Below, piece by piece: positions 30,149 through 39,200 of a DNA stretch of 40,618 bases (positions within the stretch are counted from its first letter, which is position 1; each line of letters starts with the position of its first letter). The translations under genes were made by a program, and so were the position numbers. This DNA is from JAPYTU01 sp036166735 (GTDB lineage: Bacteria > Bacteroidota > Bacteroidia > Cytophagales > MED-G16), in assembly GCA_036166735.1 (NCBI GenBank), contig JAYZHG010000012.1, forward strand, positions 1-40,618. The letters run 5' to 3'. The notes below the pieces were generated by a model that was given only the letters and a program-made list of their open reading frames with translations, had not been told where the DNA came from and ran no database searches.

Positions 30149-31093
30149 GTGAGTCGTATATTAATTCTTGGTTCAGAAGGTCAAATTGGAACTGAATTAT
30201 CAATTTTTTTATCTAAAATTTATTCAAAAAGTGATATTATAACTGCTGATCTTAATAAAAAAACTAACACGGACTTCGAATTCATAAAGTTAAATGCTTT
30301 ATCATATTCTGATATTGAAAATGTGGTTAAGAAATATAAAGTTGATGATGTATATCATTTAGTTGCTATTTTATCTGCTAAAGGTGAAGATAATCCCTTA
30401 AATACTTGGGACATAAATATGACCTCATTATTTAATGTATTAGAATTAGCTAGAAAAAAATTAATAAAAAAAGTATTTTGGCCAAGTTCTATTTCTGTTT
30501 TTGGCGATACTTCTCCAAAAAATAATACAGATCAATTTTCAATTAAAGAACCTCTAACAGTGTATGGTATAAGTAAATTATCAGGCGAAAGGTGGTGTGA
30601 ATATTATAACAATACATATGGTACTGATGTAAGAAGTATTAGGTTTCCAGGAATAATTAGTTCTAAAACACTTCCAGGTGGAGGAACCACTGATTATGCT
30701 GTTAGCATATTTTATTCTTTAATTAAAAAGGAAGTTTTTAAATGTTTTTTAAATAAGGAGACTAGATTACCTATGATATATATTGAAGATGCGTTAAGAT
30801 CTATTATGATGTTGATGAAAGCAGATAAAAACAATTTAAGAATAAAATCAAGTTATAATTTATCTGCATTTAGTTTTACTCCTAATGAATTGTATTTAAA
30901 TCTTCAGAAAAGATTTAAAAATTTTAAAATTTTATATAAATCTGATTACAGACAAAAAATTGCTGACTCATGGCCCAATAACATTAATGATAATTATTCA
31001 AGAAAAGATTGGGGATGGAAGCCTAAATATAGCTTTGATGAAATGGTTGAAGAAATGATTAAAAAAGTATCTAATAAATTAAATAATGAATAA
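30149..31093 (+). CDS. tdh: L-threonine 3-dehydrogenase, short-chain (epimerase-like) type
   Basis: Oxidises L-threonine to 2-amino-3-ketobutyrate with NAD. The 314-residue protein belongs to the extended short-chain dehydrogenase type, not the zinc type: Rossmann motif GSEGQIG at residues 8-14, PSSISVFGD around S113-S114, catalytic Y139-x3-K143 in YGISK, and the Tdh-specific PGGGTTDYAVSIFY stretch near residue 175. It starts at GTG 30149. It is divergent from kbl, which uses its product, and overlaps the crotonase gene by 8 bases. Confidence 0.93.
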   Translation: MSRILILGSEGQIGTELSIFLSKIYSKSDIITADLNKKTNTDFEFIKLNALSYSDIENVVKKYKVDDVYHLVAILSAKGEDNPLNTWDINMTSLFNVLELARKKLIKKVFWPSSISVFGDTSPKNNTDQFSIKEPLTVYGISKLSGERWCEYYNNTYGTDVRSIRFPGIISSKTLPGGGTTDYAVSIFYSLIKKEVFKCFLNKETRLPMIYIEDALRSIMMLMKADKNNLRIKSSYNLSAFSFTPNELYLNLQKRFKNFKILYKSDYRQKIADSWPNNINDNYSRKDWGWKPKYSFDEMVEEMIKKVSNKLNNE

Positions 31094-31874
31094 TTATAAT
31101 AACATTAATGTTTATAGAAAAGATTTTTACTTTCATATAGAGATTAATAGACCTAAACAACTAAATGCATTAAATCAGGCTACTATTAAAGAAATTGGTA
31201 GTTGTTTAAATGAATTTGAAAAAAATAATAAAGGATATTTTGGTATAATTATATCTGGTTCAGGTGAAAAATCTTTTGTTGCTGGTGCGGACATAACAGA
31301 ATTTACACAGGTTAATAAAAAAAATTCTAAGAAATTTTGTAAGAAGGGACATGAATTATATAATAAGATTGAGAATATGTCTGTTCCTGTTATTGCTCTA
31401 GTAAATGGATATGCTCTGGGGGGTGGATGTGAGTTAGCTATGGCATGTCATTTGAGAATAGCTACAAAAAATGCTACATTTTCTCAACCAGAGGTTAATC
31501 TTGGTTTAATACCTGGATATGGTGGCACTCAGAGATTAATTCAAATTATAGGAAAAACTAAAGGATTAGAATTAATGTTGTCAGGAGAGATGATTTCTTC
31601 AACTATTGCGCTTGATTTAGGATTGGTAAATTATGTTTTAGAAGACAAAAAACAAGCTATGAATAAAGCATTGGAATTAATAAAGATATTTAAGAGAAAA
31701 GGTCCTATTGCAATAAAAAATGTAATTCTATCTGTTAATTCATTTTATGATAACGATGTTAATGGTTTTGATAAGGAGATAGAATTGTTTTCTGAATGTT
31801 GTGATACAAATGATTTTAAAGAAGGAGCATTAGCATTTATAGAAAAAAGGTGTCCTAATTTCAAAGGAAATTAA
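31086..31874 (+). CDS. Enoyl-CoA hydratase/isomerase (crotonase) family protein
   Basis: Hydrates a trans-2-enoyl-CoA, probably short chain. The 262-residue crotonase has the oxyanion-hole motifs FVAGADI at residues 64-70 and GYALGGGCELAMACHLRIA at 108-126, with both catalytic glutamates E116 and E136 present and 20 residues apart, as in mitochondrial enoyl-CoA hydratase. The sequence looks like the 3-hydroxybutyryl-CoA dehydratase/FadB1x-type common in Bacteroidota. It overlaps tdh by 8 bases, so it may be co-expressed with threonine breakdown, but a direct role there is not known. Confidence 0.9.
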   Translation: MNNYNNINVYRKDFYFHIEINRPKQLNALNQATIKEIGSCLNEFEKNNKGYFGIIISGSGEKSFVAGADITEFTQVNKKNSKKFCKKGHELYNKIENMSVPVIALVNGYALGGGCELAMACHLRIATKNATFSQPEVNLGLIPGYGGTQRLIQIIGKTKGLELMLSGEMISSTIALDLGLVNYVLEDKKQAMNKALELIKIFKRKGPIAIKNVILSVNSFYDNDVNGFDKEIELFSECCDTNDFKEGALAFIEKRCPNFKGN

Positions 31875-31931
31875 CTATATTTTATTATTAGATACTCTTG
31901 ATTGATTTATTATTATTTTTGGAAAATGATA

Positions 31932-32693
31932 ATGAGAAAATATTATATATTAGTTTTTTTACTAGTCTTTTTATCTTGTAAAAGAAATTTTATTCCATTA
32001 GACTCTACTAGTGTTACTGTTAAGGATTTAGAAATTGATGAAATTGATTACGAATATTTATCTTCAAAATCTAAATTTCAATATAAAAATGAAAATCAAT
32101 TAATTAATGCAACTTTAAATACAAGAATCAAAAAAAATGAAAAGATATGGTTTTCGATTAGAGTAGCTTTTGGTATAGAAGGTTTTAGAGGTTTGATAAC
32201 TACAGATGAGTTTAAATTAATAGATAGAGTAAACAAAAGAGTTATTATTTCAACGCCTAAAATTATTGAAAAAGAATTTAAAGTTAAATTAGATTTTCAA
32301 CAAATTGAGTCAATTCTTGTCGGTAATTTATTATATAAAATTTCTGAATCAGATAAAATATTAAGAGAAGGAAATGTCTATAAAATTGTTCAGCAGAACA
32401 AATCAATTCAAACGCAAAACATAGTAAGCACTAAAACATCTAAAATTGAGAAATTAATTGTTTTTGATGAATTTACAAATTATTTATTAACAGTTGATTA
32501 TGATAATTTTAAACCTTTAGGAAAATTATTGTTTCCTGTAAAACATTCTTATACTTCGATAAGTTATATGGGTGATACTAGTGTTCCTGTTATAACTAAT
32601 ATAATTTTTAATTATAATAAAGTCTCAAGGACAAATAAAGCTCTGAGGTTTCCTTTTAATATACCTTCAAAATATGTTGTTGAAAAGATTTGA
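31932..32693 (+). CDS. DUF4292 family lipoprotein
   Basis: A lipoprotein of 253 residues with start MRKYYILVFLLVFLSCK; the lipobox is VFLSC. I use ATG 31932, because the alternative TTG 31902 adds ten residues that spoil the signal. The mature protein shows the DUF4292 pattern: FQYKNENQLINATLNTRIKKNEKIWFSI, then GFRGLITTDEFKLIDRVNK, then FKVKLDFQQIESILVGNLLY. The fold resembles LolA/LppX-type outer-membrane lipoprotein carriers (inference), but no function is assigned. A TATTTTTG string at 31914-31921 could be a -7 element. It overlaps the next gene by 20 bases. Confidence 0.82.
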   Translation: MRKYYILVFLLVFLSCKRNFIPLDSTSVTVKDLEIDEIDYEYLSSKSKFQYKNENQLINATLNTRIKKNEKIWFSIRVAFGIEGFRGLITTDEFKLIDRVNKRVIISTPKIIEKEFKVKLDFQQIESILVGNLLYKISESDKILREGNVYKIVQQNKSIQTQNIVSTKTSKIEKLIVFDEFTNYLLTVDYDNFKPLGKLLFPVKHSYTSISYMGDTSVPVITNIIFNYNKVSRTNKALRFPFNIPSKYVVEKI

Positions 32694-33852
32694 TTTATTA
32701 GTATTAGTATTACTATTAATTAATAGTCCATTAAAGAGTCAGCAAACAAGAATAGAATTAGAAAATGAAAGACAAAAGAATCTCATAAAAATTAGTGAAG
32801 CGGAAAAAATTTTAAAAGAGACTGAAAAATCTAAAAATGTAACAACTGGTAAGTTGAATGTTATAAATAAACAAATTAATAATAGACTAAGTTTAATTTC
32901 TAATCTTAAGAAAGAAATAAAGTTTCAAAATAATGAAATTTTAGATTTAAGTGCAGTAATTTATTCTTTAACTAATGATTTAAAAATATTAAAAAATGAG
33001 TATTCGGAAATGATATATTACTCTTATAAATCTAGATCATCTCTTGATAAATTGGGATATGTTTTTTCTTCAAATAGTTATAATCAAATGTTTAGAAGGT
33101 TAGGGTATATAGTCCAGTATACTAATTCAAGAAAAAAACAAATTCAAGAAATCGAAATAGTAACAAATGAATTAGATAATCAAAAAAATAATTTAATTCA
33201 TGAAAAAAGAATTCAAAATAAATTACTAAGTGATGAAGTTATTGAAAATAATAAGCTACAAAAATTACAAAGAAATCAGAAAAAAACAATTTCTGATTTG
33301 GGAAAAAAGGAGAGAAGAATAAAAAAAGAAATAAAAGAAAGAAGAATTGCCTTAGAGCAATTGGATAATCTTATAAAAGAAGTAATTAGAAGCGAAAGAG
33401 AAAAGTTATCAGGGGTTGATTTAGATTTAATTAAGTTAACAGAGTCTTTCGAGACAAATATTGGAAAATTAATATGGCCTGTTTCATCAGGTTTTATTTC
33501 AAATAAATTTGGAGTTCATCCTCATCCAGTAATTAAAAATGTAAAAGTTAAAAATGACGGTATAGACATTCAAACTAGTAAAGGTTCTAAAGTATATTCT
33601 GTATTTTCCGGAAAAGTTTCAACAGTTGCATTTATTCCTGGTATGAATAATGTTATTATAATAAATCATGGAGATTATTATACATTATATGCTAAATTAA
33701 AAAATTTAGTAGTTGAGAAAGGAGATATCATTACTATTGGACAAAATATAGCTGATATAGTTACAAATTCAGATGGTGTGTCTGAATTGCAATTTCAAGT
33801 ATGGAAAAATAATATAAAGTTGAATCCTGAAAAATGGATAATGAAGAAATGA
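32674..33852 (+). CDS. EnvC-like murein hydrolase activator with degenerate LytM domain
   Basis: A 392-residue exported protein: a signal peptide to about residue 22, a long coiled coil (about 25-245, Glu/Lys/Asn-rich with EKERRIKKEIKERR-like heptads), then a LytM/M23 fold at about 265-390 (GKLIWPVSSGFISNKFGVHPHP). The zinc residues of active M23 peptidases are missing: the HxxxD histidine is Asn in NDGID, YxHL is YAKL, and the HxH motif is LQFQ. This is the architecture of EnvC, which activates amidases at division rather than cutting peptidoglycan itself. It overlaps DUF4292 by 20 bases and is followed by tatA. Confidence 0.9.
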   Translation: MLLKRFDLLVLVLLLINSPLKSQQTRIELENERQKNLIKISEAEKILKETEKSKNVTTGKLNVINKQINNRLSLISNLKKEIKFQNNEILDLSAVIYSLTNDLKILKNEYSEMIYYSYKSRSSLDKLGYVFSSNSYNQMFRRLGYIVQYTNSRKKQIQEIEIVTNELDNQKNNLIHEKRIQNKLLSDEVIENNKLQKLQRNQKKTISDLGKKERRIKKEIKERRIALEQLDNLIKEVIRSEREKLSGVDLDLIKLTESFETNIGKLIWPVSSGFISNKFGVHPHPVIKNVKVKNDGIDIQTSKGSKVYSVFSGKVSTVAFIPGMNNVIIINHGDYYTLYAKLKNLVVEKGDIITIGQNIADIVTNSDGVSELQFQVWKNNIKLNPEKWIMKK

Positions 33853-33858
33853 TTTTAT

Positions 33859-33870
33859 TATATTTACAAT
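33859..33870 (+). promoter_or_regulatory. Putative -7 promoter element TATATTTACAAT for tatA
   Basis: It is the third copy of TAnATTTACAAT, 15 bases before the tatA ATG in the 33-base gap after the EnvC-like gene. The short distance to the ATG implies a very short leader if it is real. Confidence 0.3.
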
Positions 33871-33885
33871 ATAATATTTAAAAAT

Positions 33886-34083
33886 ATGAATACAATTTTA
33901 GCTTTAGGAATGCCAGGAGGATGGGAATGGATAATTATTGGTTTAATAGTGGTTATTTTTTTTGGTGCAAAAAAAATCCCTGATATCTTTCGTGGTTTTG
34001 GTAAAGGTATAAGGGAATTTAAAGAAGCATCTAAGGAAATAAAAAAAGAAATTGAAAAAGATTCATCCGAAGATAAAAAATAA
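33886..34083 (+). CDS. tatA: Sec-independent translocase subunit TatA
   Basis: A 65-residue membrane protein that forms the pore-like TatA oligomer for folded-protein export. A short N-terminal transmembrane helix (about residues 12-27, WIIIGLIVVIFFGAKKIP) carries the conserved FGxKKIPD hinge, followed by an amphipathic helix (FRGFGKGIREFKEA) and a charged lysine-rich tail. tatC is not in the window. It is convergent with the TerB-like gene across 5 bases. Confidence 0.95.
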   Translation: MNTILALGMPGGWEWIIIGLIVVIFFGAKKIPDIFRGFGKGIREFKEASKEIKKEIEKDSSEDKK

Positions 34084-34088
34084 TATTT

Positions 34089-34499
34089 TTATCCAAATAA
34101 CCAGGAGAACCATCCTGATGATTTATTGCTTAAACCTTTATTATTAATAATATTTGCGACTTCTTGAGGATTAATTCCTATAGAATTTGCAATATGACCC
34201 AGCAAAAAAAATTCATGATCATGCACTTTATTATCAGCTTTTATAAGGTTTACTAATTCAGTTATAAAATCATCTTTTTCCTTTTTTTTTAATTTTTCTT
34301 TGATAATTTTTCCATATTCTGTTTGAATTTTATTGAAAAAGTTTTTTGTGTTTATAGTTTCAACATTTTGATATTTATATTTATTAAGTATTTTACTGGA
34401 ATTAATAATATCTATTTCTTCTTTACCAATACTTCCATCAACTCTTGCTATTTTTGCAAAGCATGATGTTACTGCTTTATTTAGTAGTTCGTTGCTCAT
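34089..34499 (-). CDS. TerB-like protein
   Basis: A 136-residue, mostly helical protein with the TerB/DjlA-N signature: an acidic loop IARVDGSIGKEEIDII near residue 17 and its repeat LIKADNKVHDHEFFLLGHIANSIGI near 87, both with the D-G/N-x-(I/V) pattern. The C-terminus ends in SGWFSWLFG, a tryptophan/phenylalanine tail that may touch membrane. TerB proteins are linked to metal or stress responses elsewhere, but no ter partners occur here, so a tellurite role should not be assumed. Confidence 0.75.
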   Translation of the reverse strand: MSNELLNKAVTSCFAKIARVDGSIGKEEIDIINSSKILNKYKYQNVETINTKNFFNKIQTEYGKIIKEKLKKKEKDDFITELVNLIKADNKVHDHEFFLLGHIANSIGINPQEVANIINNKGLSNKSSGWFSWLFG

Positions 34500-34573
34500 G
34501 TTTTTATATTTAATATATTAATTCCCTAAAATTAATATATTATTTGAATAATTGATGATTATTATATAATTGA

Positions 34574-35653
34574 ATGAAATTTATTAACATAACATGTTTA
34601 TTGGTTTTTATTTTATTTGGATGTCAATCCAATACAAATTCTAATTATAGTAATAGTACTTTACTACCAAATGCGTCAGGAGAAAATAATGAAATGTTAA
34701 TAATTATGGATTCTACAAAATTTAAAGGTGAAATAGGAAGATTGTTAGTAGGTACATACGGATCATATATTTATGGTTTACCTCAGCCTGAAAATAATTT
34801 TGATTTAATATTTATTAGACCTAGAAATTTTAATAGTATTCTTAAGTACGCAAAGAATATTGTTGTGGCATTTTCTTTGGAAGGTAATAGTTTGGATTCA
34901 AAGATTTTAAGGAAAGAATTTAATGAAAAATCAATAGATAAAATAAAAAATGATAGTTCTATTTTCTTTTTTAAGAGAAAAGATCAGTATGCGAAAGGTC
35001 AGACAATTCTATATTTATTTAGTAAGACTGACAATGAATTAATAAATAAGATAAAAAAAAATAAAAAAATGTTACTAAAATATTTTCAGAATGAAGTTTC
35101 AATCAGAACTTCTAAGGAAATTTTTTCAAAAGTTGAAGCTAATATTTCTAATAAATTATTTAAAGATCATAAAATAAAAATAAAAATACCTTTTGGATAT
35201 GATTTAGCTAAAAATAACAACAATTTTTTTTGGTTAAGGTATCTTGAGCCAGATCATGAAAAAAATATTTTTGTTTATTATGAGGATTATGTTGATAATC
35301 AATTCAAACATTTTGGTGATTTTGTTAAAGAAAAAAATATTGACAAAATAAGAAAAAAAATTTCTTTAAAATATTTAAAGGATTCTGAAAAACCTGAGAT
35401 TTATATGTCTATACAAAAAATGTTACCTGTTGAAACTAATGTAATTAATTTCAAAGGAAAATATTCTTTAGAATCTAAGGGATTATGGAAACTTAGTGAT
35501 ATTTCAGGTGGGGGACCATTTCATAGTTTTGTAATTTATGATAAAGAAATAAATAGAATTTATTATATAGAAGGTTATGTATATGCTCCTGGTAGAAAAA
35601 AAAGAGATTTAATGCAAGAAATTTCTTCCATATTATGGACATTTGAAATATGA
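34574..35653 (+). CDS. DUF4837 family lipoprotein
   Basis: A 359-residue lipoprotein with lipobox ILFGC. The family pattern is clear: LPNASGENNEMLIIMD near the mature start (a nucleotide-free, conserved stretch), GTYGSYIYGLPQPENNFDL, and SGGGPFHSFVIYDKEINRIYYIEGYVYAPGRKKRDLM near the C-terminus. The family is confined to Bacteroidota and has no known function. It starts 74 bases from the divergent TerB-like gene and its stop overlaps ruvA by four bases (ATGA), so the two are co-translated. Confidence 0.88.
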   Translation: MKFINITCLLVFILFGCQSNTNSNYSNSTLLPNASGENNEMLIIMDSTKFKGEIGRLLVGTYGSYIYGLPQPENNFDLIFIRPRNFNSILKYAKNIVVAFSLEGNSLDSKILRKEFNEKSIDKIKNDSSIFFFKRKDQYAKGQTILYLFSKTDNELINKIKKNKKMLLKYFQNEVSIRTSKEIFSKVEANISNKLFKDHKIKIKIPFGYDLAKNNNNFFWLRYLEPDHEKNIFVYYEDYVDNQFKHFGDFVKEKNIDKIRKKISLKYLKDSEKPEIYMSIQKMLPVETNVINFKGKYSLESKGLWKLSDISGGGPFHSFVIYDKEINRIYYIEGYVYAPGRKKRDLMQEISSILWTFEI

Positions 35654-36240
35654 TTTCATTTATTAAAGGAAAAAAATTAGAGATTGATCCTACAAAAATC
35701 ATTATTGATGTTAATGGTATTGGATATGAATTGAAAATTTCATTAAGAACATATTCAGAAATTAAAGAACATAGTGTTGTCACACTATTTACACATTTGC
35801 AAGTAAAAGAAGATTCTCATACACTATTTGGATTTTATGATAAATCAGAAAGGAAAACTTTTTTAAGTTTATTATCTATATCTGGTGTCGGTCCTAGTAC
35901 AGCTATTATGATTTTATCATCTTTATCATCTTCAGAATTAAATAGTGCCATTATTAGTTCAGATGTTCTAACAATTAAATCTGTAAAAGGTATAGGATTA
36001 AAAACTGCGGAAAGAATCATTTTAGAATTAAAGGATAAAATTTTGAAAAATTTAAATCAAAAAAATTCTAATAATTTTTTGGTTGAAAGGGACAATACTA
36101 TTAAAAATGAAGCGTTATCAGCATTATCATCTTTGGGTATTTCAAAGAATGTTGTTAATAATCATATCGATAGAGTTTTAGATACTAATAATAATATTTC
36201 TCTTGAAGATTTAATTAGAGAAGTACTCAAAAGGTCATAA
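35650..36240 (+). CDS. ruvA: Holliday junction branch migration protein RuvA
   Basis: Binds four-way junctions and loads the RuvB motor. The 196 residues give the three-domain layout: an OB-fold start (MISFIKGKKLEIDPTKIIIDVNGIGYEL), tandem helix-hairpin-helix motifs (LSISGVGPSTAIMIL and IKSVKGIGLKTAERIILELKDK) and a short C-terminal domain that contacts RuvB (NEALSALSSLGIS). ruvA directly before sprA is a known arrangement in gliding flavobacteria, as I recall. It overlaps the DUF4837 gene by four bases. Confidence 0.96.
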   Translation: MISFIKGKKLEIDPTKIIIDVNGIGYELKISLRTYSEIKEHSVVTLFTHLQVKEDSHTLFGFYDKSERKTFLSLLSISGVGPSTAIMILSSLSSSELNSAIISSDVLTIKSVKGIGLKTAERIILELKDKILKNLNQKNSNNFLVERDNTIKNEALSALSSLGISKNVVNNHIDRVLDTNNNISLEDLIREVLKRS

Positions 36241-36258
36241 ATACCAAAAAAGGTTATT

Positions 36259-39200
36259 GTGAACTCGAAATATTTAAAATATTTTATTTTTATATTTATA
36301 GCTTTTGCTAGTAATTTTTCTTATTCTAAATCACTTGATTATGATTCTTTATTTATTTCAGATACTATTAAATATGAACCATCTTTTTTTTCAACTTTTC
36401 AATTAAAAGATAGATATTCGGATCCATATTCAAATTTATTTTCAAATACTGCTTATGATATTAATTCAAGTATATTAAAAATAAGTTCTTATTATGATAC
36501 TGCAAAAGTTTTTTTTGTTAGTGAAAAGATGGGGTCATTGTATTATAGACCTTCTATTAGGATACCTTTTAATAAATTTGATAAGTATAATACTGATAAT
36601 CAGATTAAAAATTATTTTAAGGAAAAATCTATAGGACTTGATGGTGAAAATACTTTAGAAAGTGGTAGGTTAATTCCTAAAATATTTATTCCACAATCTT
36701 TAGATAGAATTTTTGGAGGAAATTATATTGACTTACAGGTAAATGGATTTGTAAATTTAGATTTTGGAGGGAGATTTCAAAGAATAGAAAATCCATCTAT
36801 ACCAATTCGTCAGCAAAAAAATGGTGGATTCAATTATGATCAACAAATAAATTTAAGTATAGATGGAAAAGTAGGTGAAAAATTAAAAATTACTGCAAAT
36901 TTTGATAATAATAATACTTTTGATTTTCAAAATAATTTAAAACTTGAGTATACTGGTTATGATGAAGATATAATAAAAAAAATCGAGGTTGGTAATGTTA
37001 GTATGCCTGTACGTAATAGTTTACTTAGAGGTGGACAAAGTCTTTTTGGATTTAAAACTCAATTGCAATTTGGTAGGTTAAGTTTAACAGGTATTTTATC
37101 AAGGCAACAAGGAAAAAGTGAATCTATTAAAGTTGAAAATGGATTTCAAGGACGAGAATTTGAGATTATAGCTTCAGATTACGATGAAAATAGACATTTC
37201 TTTTTAGGACATTACTTTAGAGATAATTACGAGAAATGGTTAAAATCTTTGCCATTAGTAAGTTCAGGTGTGAATGTTAATAGAGTTGAAGTTTATGTAT
37301 TAAATAGAACAAATAATTCCGAATCTTTAAGAAATTTTATAGGGTTAACTGATTTAGCAGAAGGAACAAAAATTCTAGCTAGTGGTAATCCATTTATTGG
37401 GTCAGGTATTTTTGGACCAAATGATAATTCTTCTAATAGTCTATTTCAAAATCTTCTAGATAATACTAGCATAAGAAATGTCGATTTAGTAAATGATGTA
37501 CTTATTAATCAATTTGGTTTATCAAAAACGACAGATTTTGAAAAGGTAACTTCAGCAAGAAAGTTAGATAATGATGAGTATATTGTTAATAATGCACTTG
37601 GGTATATTTCTCTTTTAAGAAGATTACAAAATGATGAAGTATTAGCTGTTTCATATGAGTACACATTTAATGGGAATGTGTACAAAGTAGGTGAGTTGTC
37701 AGAAGATTATCAAAATAAATCAGATGATGAAATTATTATATTAAAATTATTAAGACCATCCAATATTAATACAAAAATTTTTACATGGGATTTGATGATG
37801 AAAAACATTTATAATTTAAATGCAACTCAGATTGAAAATGAAAATTTTGATTTAAAAATTTATTATAGAGATGATGCAATTGGTTTTAATAATCCAAGCA
37901 TTAATGAGGGAATTCTTACTCGAGATAAACCTTTAATTCGTTTATTAGGATTAGATAGACTTAATTATAATAATGATCCACAATATGATGGAAATTTTGA
38001 TTTTGTAGAAGGATTTACAATAGATTCAAAAAAAGGAAATATAATTTTTCCAGTATTAGAACCATTTGGTTCTACATTAAACTCTTATTTTTTGGCAAGC
38101 AATGAAACTAATTTATCTGAAAAATATGTTTTTGAAGAATTATATTCAACTACAAAAAGTGATGCTGAAAAAATATTATCAAAGAATAAATTTTTTATAA
38201 TTGGAAATGTTTCGTCTGGATCAGGAAGTGAAATTAATTTACCAGGTCTTGATATTTCAGAGAATTCAGTTGTTGTCATGGCGGGAAATATTCAATTGAA
38301 AGAAGGGTCTGATTATACGGTAAATTATAATTTGGGTAATGTAAGAATATTAAATCCTGCAATATTAACATCTGGTCAAGAAATAACAATATCATTTGAA
38401 AAAGCAGATTTATTTAATTTTCAAACCAAGTGGTTATCTGGTGCAAGAGCAGAATATAGTTTTGATAAAAATACTAATATTGGATTTACAGTTTTTCATT
38501 TGAATGAGAGACCAGGAGGGATAACTAGATTTAGTGTTGGAAATGAACCGATAAAAAACACAAAGTATGGATTTGATTTTAATGTTAATAAAGAAAGTGA
38601 ATTAATAACAAAAATAATAAATACTATTCCATTGCTTGGTACTAGAGAAAAGTCAAATATTAATTTTAGTTCTGAATTTGCTCAACTTATTCCTGGAACT
38701 TCCAATGTTATAAATGGTGAAGGCACAACTTATATTGATGATTTTGAAAATTCTGTAACTCCCCTTTCTTTAGGAAGTTCTCCTCTTTCATGGAAATTAG
38801 GATCTACACCTGAAACAAATGATAATAGATTTGATTTGAGTAATTCTACTGTTACTAATTTGGGGTATGCATATAAGAGAGCTAAAATTTCTTGGTATAG
38901 GATTGATAATATTTTTTATTTAAATGGTGGTATTAATAAACCTTCTAATATTAGTTTAGAAGATCTTCAAAATAATTACGTGAAGTCGATATCACCTCAG
39001 GATATTTTTAGACAACAGGACAGACAATTAATTAATACTAATCTACCTATTTTTGATATTGCTTATTTTCCTAGTGAGAGAGGACAATATAACTATAATC
39101 CGAATTTATTACAGTCAGGTCTTCTCAATAATCCAAAGTCAAATTTTGGTGCTATTACTAAAAGTATTTCAAATGATACTGATTTTGATAAAACAAATAT

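Noticed and set aside
34089..34499. TerB-like gene as part of a tellurite-resistance or phage-defence ter cluster
   Set aside because: No terC, terD, terZ or other partner genes are nearby, and the neighbours are housekeeping genes.
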